Source: Aerococcus urinaehominis (GTDB taxonomy: Bacteria > Bacillota > Bacilli > Lactobacillales > Aerococcaceae). Taken from it: a stretch of DNA of 64,000 nt. The notes under the pieces are model-generated. The model was not told the DNA's origin. It ran no database searches and saw nothing but the letters and a program-made list of their open reading frames with translations. A program made the position numbers and the translations under genes. The stretch covers positions 886,387 to 950,386 of the forward strand of contig NZ_CP014163.1 in the NCBI RefSeq assembly GCF_001543245.1, in the 5' to 3' direction. This document shows positions 1 through 8,565 of this stretch, one piece after another (positions within the stretch are counted from its first letter, which is position 1; each line of letters opens with the position of its first letter).

Positions 1-84
1 AACTCATTTTCATAAAAAAAGCTACTGAGGGGTAAAAATTGCATAGTTAAGGGCAAAAATTCCAATTTTAGTGACTGCTGGGCT

Positions 85-119
85 AAAAAAAACGGCGGCT
101 GGACAAAATCCGGCCACCT
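85..119 (-). terminator. Intrinsic terminator of rpoE
   Basis: On the minus strand a 10-bp GC-rich stem (plus-strand arms 94-103 and 109-118, with two G-U pairs) is followed directly by eight U residues (A-run 85-92). It lies about 20 bases past the rpoE stop codon, so it should end that transcript. Nothing else recognisable lies in bases 1-84. Confidence 0.8.
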
Positions 120-134
120 AGTTATTAGCTATAT

Positions 135-716
135 CTAAAAATCGTCTTCATCGTCATCCAAGTCGTCTTCATCGATTTCATGAAGTTGGTCTTCAATAGC
201 ATCATCGTCAGCTTCTTCATCACCTAATTCGCCAAGGTCTGAAGCATAATCGCGCAGTTCAGCATCTTCTTCCTCTTCACCATCTTCATCATCGTCATAA
301 AGATCATCATCAACCGTTAAATCTTCATCTTCAGGGTCGTCAGAATTGTAGTCGATCATATCATCGTCGTCAGTGGAGAAGACGTTAGTTCTCTTGCGAC
401 TCTTATGTTTAGATTTAATCTCATCATCGTCTATACTTGACACAATTTCTTCATTGATAGCGTCAATCGGGTACCATGCCCGTAAGGCCCAGCGGTTCTC
501 ACCGACTGAGATAAAAGACCCATCAGCATTTAGTTCTGTATAGAAAACTGCCATCTTATCTTCTAACTCTGCCTGAGACATACCTAGATAGTCTTGCACA
601 CTAGCTAGTAAATCCTCGAAGGCATGGACTTGGCCAGTTTCACGTAATATTTCATAGGCAACTTCCACCATGGAAATTTGCTTTTTATTTTGCTTGTCTA
701 AACGGGGTAATTTCAC
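135..716 (-). CDS. rpoE: DNA-directed RNA polymerase subunit delta
   Basis: Delta is a Gram-positive accessory subunit that binds core RNA polymerase, displaces nucleic acids and affects start-site selection and recycling. The protein has the two expected parts: an N-terminal HARE-HTH fold (about residues 10-90, with the family-like stretch SMVEVAYEIL) and a long C-terminal tail made almost wholly of Asp and Glu. The open frame extends to a TTG at 725, but the AAAGG Shine-Dalgarno sequence touches that codon; the GTG at 716 sits 9 bases from it and is preferred. A terminator follows at 85-119. Length is close to the family norm. Identification is very secure; the exact start is less so. Confidence 0.95.
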   Translation of the reverse strand: MKLPRLDKQNKKQISMVEVAYEILRETGQVHAFEDLLASVQDYLGMSQAELEDKMAVFYTELNADGSFISVGENRWALRAWYPIDAINEEIVSSIDDDEIKSKHKSRKRTNVFSTDDDDMIDYNSDDPEDEDLTVDDDLYDDDEDGEEEEDAELRDYASDLGELGDEEADDDAIEDQLHEIDEDDLDDDEDDF

Positions 717-767
717 ACCAATCAACCTTTCATTTACTAATTATTACGGCTCTATAACCTATTTATC

Positions 768-1205
768 TTACACTAAACCTGCCTGATATTGCAATATAAT
801 CTCATACTGGCCAATCTCGCCGGTCTGGTCCCTAAGCTGGTAATACAACTTAAGCTGACCTCGATTCTTGGTCAAGTTACCAGCCAATGTTTGCATATGG
901 GCAATCATTTCTAATTGGGGTAGGCCAGGCAGCCGGTAATAGACTAAACTATCACGATTAAGTATTAGGGGAATCCGAGCAGACACCGCTTGCCCCTCTC
1001 TTTTTATGAGGACCTGGCCTTGGTCTAAATCAACCTTAATCCGAACTGCTACGACCTGACCATCTATCTCTTCTTGGTAGTCGATAAAAAATTTGCTACC
1101 CAAATTAAAAACCTCAGCCATGCTTTCACTTGCTATTAACTGATTATCTTCATCCTGGCTGATGCGGCTTTCGATATTTAATTGTACTGTTTGTTTATTG
1201 GGCAT
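768..1205 (-). CDS. DUF1934 (YwiB-like) beta-barrel protein
   Basis: This 145-residue protein resembles the DUF1934 family, small lipocalin-like barrels of unknown function found in Firmicutes (B. subtilis YwiB). It has alternating short strands and no membrane segment, signal peptide or catalytic motif that I can see. The ATG at 1205 is chosen over the upstream start at 1235 because AGGGGG lies 6 bases before it. It lies just upstream of rpoE on the same strand, 51 bases away, so the two may be co-transcribed. B. subtilis keeps its ywiB and rpoE in the same chromosomal neighbourhood, which supports the call. The molecular role is unknown. Confidence 0.7.
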   Translation of the reverse strand: MPNKQTVQLNIESRISQDEDNQLIASESMAEVFNLGSKFFIDYQEEIDGQVVAVRIKVDLDQGQVLIKREGQAVSARIPLILNRDSLVYYRLPGLPQLEMIAHMQTLAGNLTKNRGQLKLYYQLRDQTGEIGQYEIILQYQAGLV

Positions 1206-1301
1206 GTAATCCCCCTCTCGCCTAATCAAGCTCATTGTACCAAATCATTACAGAGATAGGCAATTATGCTATACTAGGAAGGAATAGAAAGGTGGCTATT
1301 T

Positions 1302-2147
1302 ATGGAACTCAAGGCCCTTTATCCTGACCAGAAAACTTACCGTCTCGCCCTCATTGACGAGTACATAGAGGCAGGAAACTTTTTCCAACCCTTCGCCGTC
1401 GCTGATGCCCTGATGAAAGCACTTAACAGTGGGCAAGCCGATTTTGATCTAGCCCTACATTTTTGGCCAACCGACCCAACTGTTTACCTAGGGATGATGG
1501 ATGCCAGATTACCCTATCTAGCAGATGGCCTCCAACTTATCCGCCAGACAGGCTACCAGCCCACCATTCGCTCTGCAGGTGGGCTAGCAGTTGTCAGCGA
1601 TCCAGGCATTCTGAATTTTACCCTAATTGTCAAGCCAGCAAAAGACCGCCTCTTAATCGACCAAGCTTACCAAGTCATGACACAAGTCTTAGACCAGGTT
1701 TTTGCGCCTTACGGATTTAAAGTAATTAGCCAAGAAGTCCCACAATCATACTGTCCAGGCAGCTTTGACCTATCGCTAGCTGGCAAAAAGATAGCCGGTC
1801 AAGCCCAAAGACGGATAGGCCAAGCGGTTGGTATTTTTGTCTACTTGTCTATCGAGGGTAACCAGGATCAACGTGCCCAACTCATTCATGATTTTTACCT
1901 GGCAGCCAAAAAGGGAGAAGAAACCAAGCATCACTATCCTGATGTTGATCCCGCTGTTATGCGGACAGTAGATTCGGTCATTCCCGACCTTGGTCAATTG
2001 GCTAGCATCAAGCAAGCAATTATTGCTAGCATCAGCCAAGCATTGGATATCCATGTAATCCAACTAGCCAGCAGTGACCTTGACTATCAGACTGAATATG
2101 AGCGCATCAAAAGCCGCAACCAGGACTTTTTAACGCAAAATAAATAG
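1302..2147 (+). CDS. lipL: LipL-like octanoyl/lipoyl amidotransferase
   Basis: The protein belongs to the lipoate-protein ligase/biotin ligase fold. The pattern RSAGGLAV followed by LNFTLIV (about residues 90-110) matches the acyl-binding core. A KIAGQAQRR segment (about 163-171) carries the invariant lysine. A cysteine in SYCPGSFDL (about 149-157) matches the position of the acyl-enzyme Cys of LipL/LipM, so I favour octanoyl-[GcvH]:protein N-octanoyltransferase over an ATP-dependent LplA. LipL moves octanoyl groups from GcvH to E2 subunits of 2-oxoacid dehydrogenases. The start ATG follows AAAGGTGG. The next gene is YwfO-like; B. subtilis lipL (ywfL) is also near ywfO. Confidence 0.75.
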   Translation: MELKALYPDQKTYRLALIDEYIEAGNFFQPFAVADALMKALNSGQADFDLALHFWPTDPTVYLGMMDARLPYLADGLQLIRQTGYQPTIRSAGGLAVVSDPGILNFTLIVKPAKDRLLIDQAYQVMTQVLDQVFAPYGFKVISQEVPQSYCPGSFDLSLAGKKIAGQAQRRIGQAVGIFVYLSIEGNQDQRAQLIHDFYLAAKKGEETKHHYPDVDPAVMRTVDSVIPDLGQLASIKQAIIASISQALDIHVIQLASSDLDYQTEYERIKSRNQDFLTQNK

Positions 2148-2164
2148 CCAAAAGGTGATAACCT

Positions 2165-3544
2165 ATGAGTATTAAAAATGCCTCGAAAACCATACCAGAG
2201 AAAGTTTTCCGCGACCCTGTCCACGATTATATTCACATCCAACACCAAGTCATTTTAGACCTCATTAATAGCTCAGAAATGCAGCGGCTACGCCGGATCA
2301 AACAATTAGGGACCAGCGCCTATACCTTTCATGGTGCCGAACATTCACGCTTTGGCCACTCTCTAGGTGTCTATGAAATTGCCAGACGAATTTGTGATAA
2401 ATTCGTGCGTAATTATCCCAGTCAATCTCCTGGTGACGGCGGTTGGGATGATAGAGAACGCTTATTAGTACTTTGTGCTGCTCTCCTCCATGACATTGGC
2501 CATGGGGCTTTCTCTCATACTTTTGAAAAAATATTTGCTACTGACCACGAACAGGTTACGATTAATATTATCCTGTCAGAGGATACCGAGGTCCACCAAA
2601 TTTTAGCTGGTATCAGTCCCGACTTCCCTAGCAAGGTTGCCGCTGTTATTGATAAAACTTATGACAATCCCCAAGTTGTCCAACTCATCTCTAGCCAAAT
2701 CGATGCCGATCGTATGGATTATTTGCTCAGAGATTCTTACTATACGGGTACCCATTACGGTACTTTCGATTTAACGCGTATTTTACGCGTAATAAGGCCA
2801 GCGAAAAAGGGCGTTATCTTTAACTATGCTGGCATGCATGCAGTGGAAGACTACATCGTTAGTCGTTATCAAATGTATATGCAGGTCTATTTCCATCCTG
2901 TTTCCCGTAGCATGGAGGCCCTGTTAGCGGCCTGCTTGCAGCGGGCTCGGGACCTCTATCAAGATAATCCTAAATATTTCAAGCGCCAATCCCCTTTCCT
3001 GGTGCCTTTCTTTACAGATGAGTGGCAACTCAGTGATTATTTACGCTTGGATGATAGTATCTTAGCCACCTATTTAGCTCAGTGGCTAGCTAGCTCAGAT
3101 GATGCCATTCTATGTGATTTAACGCGGCGCTTTATTAACCGCCAACCCTTTAAGTCAGTCAGTTTTAAACCTGACCAAGACCAAGCTTTAATTAATCAAT
3201 TAACCGGTTATGTTGCAGATCTGGGTTACCAGCCCAAATATTATACTGCAATTACTAGGTCCTTAGATTTACCTTATGATTTCTACCGACCTCGGTCTAA
3301 ACGGCCACGTACCGAAATTACCCTGCTTGAAAAAAATGGTAATTTAATCGAGCTCTCCCAATGTTCTCATTTGGTAGCTGCCTTGACTGGCCAGGTTCGT
3401 GGTGATAACCGGCTACATTTTCCCAGCGAGCTCTACCCAGGTAAAAACCAGGGCCGAGTCAATCTCTTCCAACCCTTGCTCGATCAAATCCATGGCATGG
3501 TTGAAAATGGGACCATACAAGCCGTACCGCCAGAACAAAGATAA
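2165..3544 (+). CDS. HD-domain phosphohydrolase, YwfO family
   Basis: This 459-residue protein is a dGTPase-like HD superfamily hydrolase. The metal-binding residues are visible as H in EHSRFGHSLGVY (about residues 59-70), then HDIGHGAFSHTFE (about 110-122) and a later Asp in SSQIDADRMDYLLRD (about 178-192). Relatives such as B. subtilis YwfO and the enterococcal homologue hydrolyse dNTPs to deoxynucleoside and triphosphate; the substrate here is inferred only from family. It starts 17 bases after the lipL-like gene with AAAAGGTGA before the ATG, so the two form a short operon ended by the terminator at about 3554-3601. Confidence 0.85.
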   Translation: MSIKNASKTIPEKVFRDPVHDYIHIQHQVILDLINSSEMQRLRRIKQLGTSAYTFHGAEHSRFGHSLGVYEIARRICDKFVRNYPSQSPGDGGWDDRERLLVLCAALLHDIGHGAFSHTFEKIFATDHEQVTINIILSEDTEVHQILAGISPDFPSKVAAVIDKTYDNPQVVQLISSQIDADRMDYLLRDSYYTGTHYGTFDLTRILRVIRPAKKGVIFNYAGMHAVEDYIVSRYQMYMQVYFHPVSRSMEALLAACLQRARDLYQDNPKYFKRQSPFLVPFFTDEWQLSDYLRLDDSILATYLAQWLASSDDAILCDLTRRFINRQPFKSVSFKPDQDQALINQLTGYVADLGYQPKYYTAITRSLDLPYDFYRPRSKRPRTEITLLEKNGNLIELSQCSHLVAALTGQVRGDNRLHFPSELYPGKNQGRVNLFQPLLDQIHGMVENGTIQAVPPEQR

Positions 3545-3553
3545 ATACGACCA

Positions 3554-3601
3554 AAAAAGCAGCTCGTTGCGGCAATTAAATCCGTAACGAGCTGCTTTTT
3601 A
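3554..3601. terminator. Bidirectional intrinsic terminator
   Basis: Arms AAAGCAGCTCGTT and AACGAGCTGCTTT enclose a short loop, with U-tracts on both strands (A-run 3553-3558, T-run 3596-3600). It separates the convergent YwfO-like gene (plus) from the aminotransferase gene (minus) and can serve both. Confidence 0.85.
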
Positions 3602-4756
3602 TTATTTTAATTTTTCTGACATATATGAAGCCATCCGGTCTAAGGCTTCAACAATTTCATCATAAGACGTTGCAAAAGACATGCGGAAATAACCTTTACC
3701 AGCTGGTCCAAAGGCTTGACCAGGTATCACTGCTACCCGTGCTTTTTCTGCCAAATCATAGGCAAATTCAACATCATCCATACCTAATTGGACCGGTACC
3801 TTGGGGAAGATGTAAAAAGCGCCTTGAGGATTGCCCACTTCAAAGCCTATTTCTTCTAAGCCAGATTGAAGACGATTTAGCCGGTCTTGATAGGCTAAGC
3901 GCATAGCTTCCAAATCCTCATCACACTCATTATAGGCCACCTCAGCAGCCATTTGATTAGGCGTTGCCACACAAGTCACCATGACTTGGTGGACAGCAAA
4001 AGTTGCCTGATAGATATCTTTAGGTAGGTACATAATACCTACTCGCAAGCCGGTCATCGCAAAAGACTTAGAGGCGCCTGATAATAAGATAGTCTGTTCC
4101 GGTAGATAATTCAAGAAAGAAACATGGCTGATACCATAAACAAGGTCGGCATAGATTTCATCCGAAATCACATAAAGATCGGGATATTTTTCAACCACTT
4201 GGGCTAGGGCCTGAATTTCTGCTGCCGAATAGGTTGCGCCGGTCGGATTAGATGGAAAGTTGAGAATAATTGCCTTTATATGCGGATACTGACTAAGATA
4301 ACTCTCCAATTGACTAGGCGTAACCTTAAAGTTGCTAGCTTGGGTATCTAGGGAAACTACTTCTCCGCCAGCTAGATTAACAGCTAAATGATAGAGCGGA
4401 AAACATGGCGCTGGCACCAGGACTTGGTCACCCTCATTTAACAGGGTCGTTAGGCTAGCATAAATCCCTTCAGTGGCACCAACTGTTACTAGAACCTGGT
4501 CGGGGTTCAATTCAACACCATGATGGCGCTCAAAATGGTTGGCAAAAGCTTGACGCAAACCTGGCGTCCCAGCTGAATGGGCATAATGAGAGTAATCTTG
4601 ATCAATAGCGGCCTTCATCGCTTCCTTGGCTCGATCAGGCATGGCAAAATCCGGCTCCCCTAGTGTAAACTTAATGATCCCATCAATTTGTGAAAATTTC
4701 TCATCCAAAGAACGGATTAAGGATGGCCCGATGTTAGCTAAACGTTTGTTGGTCAT
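3602..4756 (-). CDS. PLP-dependent class I/II aminotransferase
   Basis: A fold-type I aminotransferase of 384 residues, the usual length. The N-terminal FTLGEPDF, the NFPSNPTG motif (about residues 165-172), the SDEIYADL segment with the PLP-contacting Asp and Tyr (about 199-206), the Schiff-base lysine in SGASKSFAMTGLRVG (about 226-240) and the substrate-carboxylate Arg in FRMSFA near the C-terminus are all present. The closest relatives I recall are aromatic or branched-chain aminotransferases of lactic acid bacteria and the PatA group, so the amino donor cannot be fixed from sequence. It appears to be a single-gene unit with AAGAGGCG before its ATG. Confidence 0.85.
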   Translation of the reverse strand: MTNKRLANIGPSLIRSLDEKFSQIDGIIKFTLGEPDFAMPDRAKEAMKAAIDQDYSHYAHSAGTPGLRQAFANHFERHHGVELNPDQVLVTVGATEGIYASLTTLLNEGDQVLVPAPCFPLYHLAVNLAGGEVVSLDTQASNFKVTPSQLESYLSQYPHIKAIILNFPSNPTGATYSAAEIQALAQVVEKYPDLYVISDEIYADLVYGISHVSFLNYLPEQTILLSGASKSFAMTGLRVGIMYLPKDIYQATFAVHQVMVTCVATPNQMAAEVAYNECDEDLEAMRLAYQDRLNRLQSGLEEIGFEVGNPQGAFYIFPKVPVQLGMDDVEFAYDLAEKARVAVIPGQAFGPAGKGYFRMSFATSYDEIVEALDRMASYMSEKLK

Positions 4757-4908
4757 GGTTAGCGCCTCTTTCTAGTTTTAATTACTATCTAGTATAGGCT
4801 AGCAAAATAAATTTGGCTAGCCCTTATTTACCTACATGCTAGCCAGTTGGTTAAATATTCGCTAGAATAAATATGAAGTAATTGTTAGTCGTGAAAGGAG
4901 GCCAAATC

Positions 4909-5814
4909 ATGGCCCAAATTTTTAAAATGGATGACCCTGCTAGTTTACTCAACCAAGCTAACCAAGACCGCCTGCAAAAGCTTAGCCCTACTAGCCAAGC
5001 TTTCTACGCGGATGTCCAATTTATTGTTTATACCTCAGTTGAAGCAAACTTGGCTGTTGAGCAAGGCCTACAGCGGTTAATCACACAGCTAGAAGCTGCC
5101 GACCAAGCTAAAGTAGCTCCCGAAAAATATCTTGGCCAATCTGGTCACCAATACAGCCAGTATTTTATTCAATCAGTAGCAGCTGCCCGTTATAGCGACG
5201 ACCTCTCTGCCTATCATTTATATATCTTTATCTATATCATGCTGTCCCTAAGCATAGTAGCTATCTTTGAATTTTTAAGAGGGAGTATCTACTATCGGTC
5301 CCTCAGCAGCGGCCTCAATATGCCAGTTGCTTTTTCTATTCTAGGCTGGCCTTTGCAAATTTTACTTTTACTGACAGCTAGCTTCTTTTTTATTCGCTAC
5401 CGCCGACAAAAGGCCTTTAGAGACCAGACGCCGCGCTCAGCCTGGCAAGCTTTGGCGATTGCCTGTTTTGCCCTAGTCGCTGGCCTAGTACTGCCTTACC
5501 TGGCACTACAATATCATGTCTTTATGATTAAGTTGCCAGTCTGGCTAGTTTTTACTTTTGCCTTAGTAACAGGCATAGCTTATAAAATATTGACCCGCCT
5601 GGGTTGGCAAGAAGACCAAACCAGTATCTTCAAGCGACCAAATGACCCAGATACCGATACATCGGAAAGCCAGCTGGTAACTGATAGCCATTCTGATCAG
5701 GGTCAAACTAATCTCTGGCAAACCCTGCTCTTCCGTTCACCACTGGTAAGCAGAAAAAATATTCACCAGCAAACTAATACAGCAAAAAAAGATGACCAGG
5801 AGGATAAACAATGA
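4909..5814 (+). CDS. DUF1129-family membrane protein
   Basis: A 301-residue integral membrane protein. The N-terminal half is soluble and helical, ending in an APEKYLGQ segment typical of DUF1129 proteins; the rest holds about four membrane helices (around residues 97-120, 137-165, 180-205 and 205-230) and a charged, Asp/Ser-rich C-terminal tail. No enzyme motif is visible. The start ATG at 4909 is chosen because the excellent AAAGGAGG lies 7 bases before it; the TTG at 4882 has no such site. Its stop overlaps the start of the oxidoreductase gene by 4 bases, so the two are translationally coupled. Function unknown. Confidence 0.65.
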   Translation: MAQIFKMDDPASLLNQANQDRLQKLSPTSQAFYADVQFIVYTSVEANLAVEQGLQRLITQLEAADQAKVAPEKYLGQSGHQYSQYFIQSVAAARYSDDLSAYHLYIFIYIMLSLSIVAIFEFLRGSIYYRSLSSGLNMPVAFSILGWPLQILLLLTASFFFIRYRRQKAFRDQTPRSAWQALAIACFALVAGLVLPYLALQYHVFMIKLPVWLVFTFALVTGIAYKILTRLGWQEDQTSIFKRPNDPDTDTSESQLVTDSHSDQGQTNLWQTLLFRSPLVSRKNIHQQTNTAKKDDQEDKQ

Positions 5815-6920
5815 AAATAGCCATAATTGGTGGTGGCATTGTTGGTTCTACAGCAGCCTTTTACCTGAGCCAAAGACCTGACTATCAAGTAAGCCTCTAT
5901 GATTGGGGGGAAGGGCAAGCAACCAAAGCTGCTGCTGGTATTATCTGTCCTTGGTTTTCCAAACGACGTAACCAAGCTTGGTATCGTTTAGCCAACCAAG
6001 GCGCCCATTTCTACCCACAGTTGATGGCCGACTTGTTACAAGCTGGCCAAAAGAGTCTGGCTTATCAAAGCAAGAAAGCCTGGCTCCTAAAAAATCGTGC
6101 CCACCTAATCCCAGAATTAATCGAATTGGCCCAATCACGGCGGGAACAAGCCCCTTTAATTGGTGAAATCCGTCGACTCACACCAGACCAGCAAAAGGAA
6201 GTCCTAGCTGGTTGGCGATACAACCAGGACCTGATTGAAATTTCCAGTGGCGCTGCTGTCGTCGATGGTCAAGGCCTTTGCCGAGACCTGCAAGCCGCTA
6301 GCCAAACCAAGGGGCTTAAAATCTACCAGGAGCAAATTAGCTTAGCACGAGATAACCAGGGTAAAATCCAGCTAGCCAATCACCCTGACTATGACCGCAT
6401 TATTTTAGCCAGCGGCGCTTGGTTAGGGCAACTCTTGCAGCCCCTGGGCTACCAAGCTGATGTTCGCGGTCAAAAAGGGCAACTAGCTGTTTACCAATTG
6501 CATCAGGAGATTAGCAACTGGCCACTCATCATGCCTGAAGGAGAAGGAGACATTATCCCTCACCAACAAGAGCAAATCTATGTTGGTGCTAGTCATGAAA
6601 ATGACCAAGCTTTTGACCTGAAGCCAGACCCTCAAGCTCTTAATGAAATCATTAATACCGCCAACCAGTTATTAGCTGACTTAGACCGAGCCAGTTATCA
6701 GCAAATCAAGGTGGGCACGAGGGCTTATACATCTGATTTTGCGCCCTTCTACGGACCACTCAACCTACAAAGCCACGTCCTCGTTGCTTCAGGCTTAGGT
6801 TCAAGCGGCTTAACTACCGGCCCACTCATTGGCCATCAACTTAGTCAAATGGTTCAAGGCGAACCCCTCATGCTTGATCCGAATGACTATCCAGTAGCAC
6901 GTTATGTTAAACATACCTAG
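5811..6920 (+). CDS. FAD-dependent oxidoreductase, DAO/glycine oxidase-like
   Basis: A 369-residue flavoprotein of the D-amino-acid oxidase (DAO/DadA/ThiO) superfamily. The ADP-binding GGGIVGSTAA motif begins near residue 7 and is followed by the acidic residue that binds ribose (YDWGE). The C-terminal part carries VASGLGSSGLTTGP, the second FAD contact of the family. An oxidase or dehydrogenase acting on glycine, sarcosine or D-amino acids is likely, but the substrate is not identifiable. The gene overlaps the DUF1129 gene by 4 bases (ATGA), which indicates coupled expression. It ends at the terminator 6956-6988. Confidence 0.75.
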   Translation: MKIAIIGGGIVGSTAAFYLSQRPDYQVSLYDWGEGQATKAAAGIICPWFSKRRNQAWYRLANQGAHFYPQLMADLLQAGQKSLAYQSKKAWLLKNRAHLIPELIELAQSRREQAPLIGEIRRLTPDQQKEVLAGWRYNQDLIEISSGAAVVDGQGLCRDLQAASQTKGLKIYQEQISLARDNQGKIQLANHPDYDRIILASGAWLGQLLQPLGYQADVRGQKGQLAVYQLHQEISNWPLIMPEGEGDIIPHQQEQIYVGASHENDQAFDLKPDPQALNEIINTANQLLADLDRASYQQIKVGTRAYTSDFAPFYGPLNLQSHVLVASGLGSSGLTTGPLIGHQLSQMVQGEPLMLDPNDYPVARYVKHT

Positions 6921-6955
6921 CACTCTAAGCAACTAATAATAGAGAATATAAAAAC

Positions 6956-6988
6956 AAGGACCTGCGACTGAAGTCACAGGTCCTTTAA
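6956..6988 (+). terminator. Intrinsic terminator after FAD oxidoreductase gene
   Basis: Plus-strand arms AAGGACCTG and CAGGTCCTT with an inner ACT/AGT pairing and a small loop, followed by a short T-tract. It ends the DUF1129-oxidoreductase operon. Confidence 0.7.
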
Positions 6989-7064
6989 ACTATGCAAAAC
7001 TTATCAAATAATCGGGCACCAATCATTTTGTCTAAGTGATGCTCAGCAGGTCAACTCTCTTTGA

Positions 7065-7457
7065 CTAATTTTGGTTTAGTCTATTTTTCCGTAGCTCATC
7101 GCGAATTTCTGCCAATAGTTCTTCGGCACTTGGCTTATCATCTTCTTCAACTTCTTCAGCCTTATCAAACTTGTTCTTGAAAGCAGCCACAGAGCGTATA
7201 ACAAAGAATAATACAATAGCAATAATTAAAAAAGTCACAACTGCTTGAATAAAGTTACCGATACCAATTTCAGCGCCAGCTATATTGAGCACAATATTAG
7301 TAAAATCGGTATCTCCCATAATAAGGCCAATAAAAGGCATAATAATATCATCGACTAGAGAGTTTACGATAGCTGTAAAAGCACTCGCCATGACAACCCC
7401 AATCGCCATATCCATAACATTACCCTTAGCTATAAAATTTTTAAAATCTTCTAACAT
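7065..7457 (-). CDS. mscL: Large-conductance mechanosensitive channel MscL
   Basis: A 130-residue channel protein that opens under hypo-osmotic shock. The hallmark N-terminus (MLEDFKNFIAKGNVMDMAIG) and first membrane helix with its glycine/alanine packing are followed by the periplasmic loop, TM2 (about residues 65-90) and a charged C-terminal helix ending in a Lys/Glu bundle. The ATG at 7457 is used; GGAGAGG lies at the correct distance, and the longer open frame to 7514 adds residues not seen in the family. It stands downstream of the YdcF-like gene on the same strand. The opuA operon and MgtE elsewhere in the window are also osmotic or ionic homeostasis genes. Confidence 0.95.
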   Translation of the reverse strand: MLEDFKNFIAKGNVMDMAIGVVMASAFTAIVNSLVDDIIMPFIGLIMGDTDFTNIVLNIAGAEIGIGNFIQAVVTFLIIAIVLFFVIRSVAAFKNKFDKAEEVEEDDKPSAEELLAEIRDELRKNRLNQN

Positions 7458-7523
7458 AAATTCATTCCTCTCCTTCCCATCAATAATTAAAGCAAAAAAT
7501 GACCAAGCAGGCAAGTATTCAGT

Positions 7524-8561
7524 CTAGACAAAGTGGTGGTAGGTAATGATAGCTAAGCCAGCCATTACTAGGGTCATTACCATATGTAACTTGCGATGCA
7601 TAAATAAAATAGCCACATACTCTCGCATACCAGCTAATAAGCCATCTAAAAGTAAACTCGGCGCACCGATACCACTAAAGTGATACATACCTACCATATT
7701 AGCATAGAGCTGCCCCCGATAGAGGTGGTAAGACGAGGTCACAAAAACGCCTTTAATAGAATCAAGTGGTCGCTTATCGTGGGTCATAATTAAACGCTTA
7801 GATAGCGTAAAATTCTCATGAGTGTTTTTGGCCTGGTCCTCTAACCAAATCCCTTGGCTATCTAAGCCACGAGCGACTAAATAATCCTTCATCGCTTGTG
7901 CTTCAGTAATTTGTTGGCCATCGTAAGACCAGCCAGAAGTAATCACAATAGGTGCCTGGCCATACAAAAAATATTGGTGGTCGACATATTGCTTCACCAT
8001 ATTGAGGCGTTTTATTAAGCTTGATGATAATTGGCCGTCAGTCAACAAGCGCAACCCCAAAACTATCAGATAATCCTGGCGTCCCTCATCAGCAAGAATA
8101 TTCAAACGTAAGGTAACAACTAAATAATTAATAAACAGTAGCAAATAATACATCATGATAAATTGACTGATACCTAAAAAAGTAGAGGCTAAACGATTAG
8201 GAAAAAAATAAATCAATAAATATTGGTACAAGGCAGAGAAAATTAAAACTGTTGCCAAGCCAAGACCCAAACTAAATTGTAATTTATTTTTTTCTTGGCT
8301 GTAGAGGCGAAAACTATGCAACCAAGCGACGAGACCTACTACTAAGGCAAAAATAGGCGCGACATACTGGGCCATTAGTCTCAAAGCCAGTAGTAGATGC
8401 CTAATCATGCTAACTTGGGCCACCCGCCCGTCAGTTAGAATAGCAATAACTAAAACTACCACGGCAGCCATCATAATAATTGTATCCCATAAATTTCGCG
8501 GGGCAATGATAAAAAGTAAAATTGCCATCAATAATAGGGCTAGACCAATTAAGTACAGCAT
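7524..8561 (-). CDS. YdcF/SanA-like (DUF218) membrane protein
   Basis: A 345-residue protein with about five membrane helices in the first half and one near the C-terminus, and between them a DUF218 domain (about residues 160-310). The domain begins IVLGLRLLTDGQLSSSLIKR and has ITSGWSYDGQQITEAQAM and FVTSSYHLYRG, the pattern of the YdcF/SanA/ElyC family. Those proteins act in envelope maintenance (ElyC in lipid-carrier metabolism), but the catalytic activity is not established, so no specific role is assigned. It ends 66 bases before the mscL start and begins 5 bases after the rsmI stop, so it probably belongs to the rsmI transcript. Confidence 0.7.
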   Translation of the reverse strand: MLYLIGLALLLMAILLFIIAPRNLWDTIIMMAAVVVLVIAILTDGRVAQVSMIRHLLLALRLMAQYVAPIFALVVGLVAWLHSFRLYSQEKNKLQFSLGLGLATVLIFSALYQYLLIYFFPNRLASTFLGISQFIMMYYLLLFINYLVVTLRLNILADEGRQDYLIVLGLRLLTDGQLSSSLIKRLNMVKQYVDHQYFLYGQAPIVITSGWSYDGQQITEAQAMKDYLVARGLDSQGIWLEDQAKNTHENFTLSKRLIMTHDKRPLDSIKGVFVTSSYHLYRGQLYANMVGMYHFSGIGAPSLLLDGLLAGMREYVAILFMHRKLHMVMTLVMAGLAIITYHHFV

Positions 8562-8565
8562 AGGC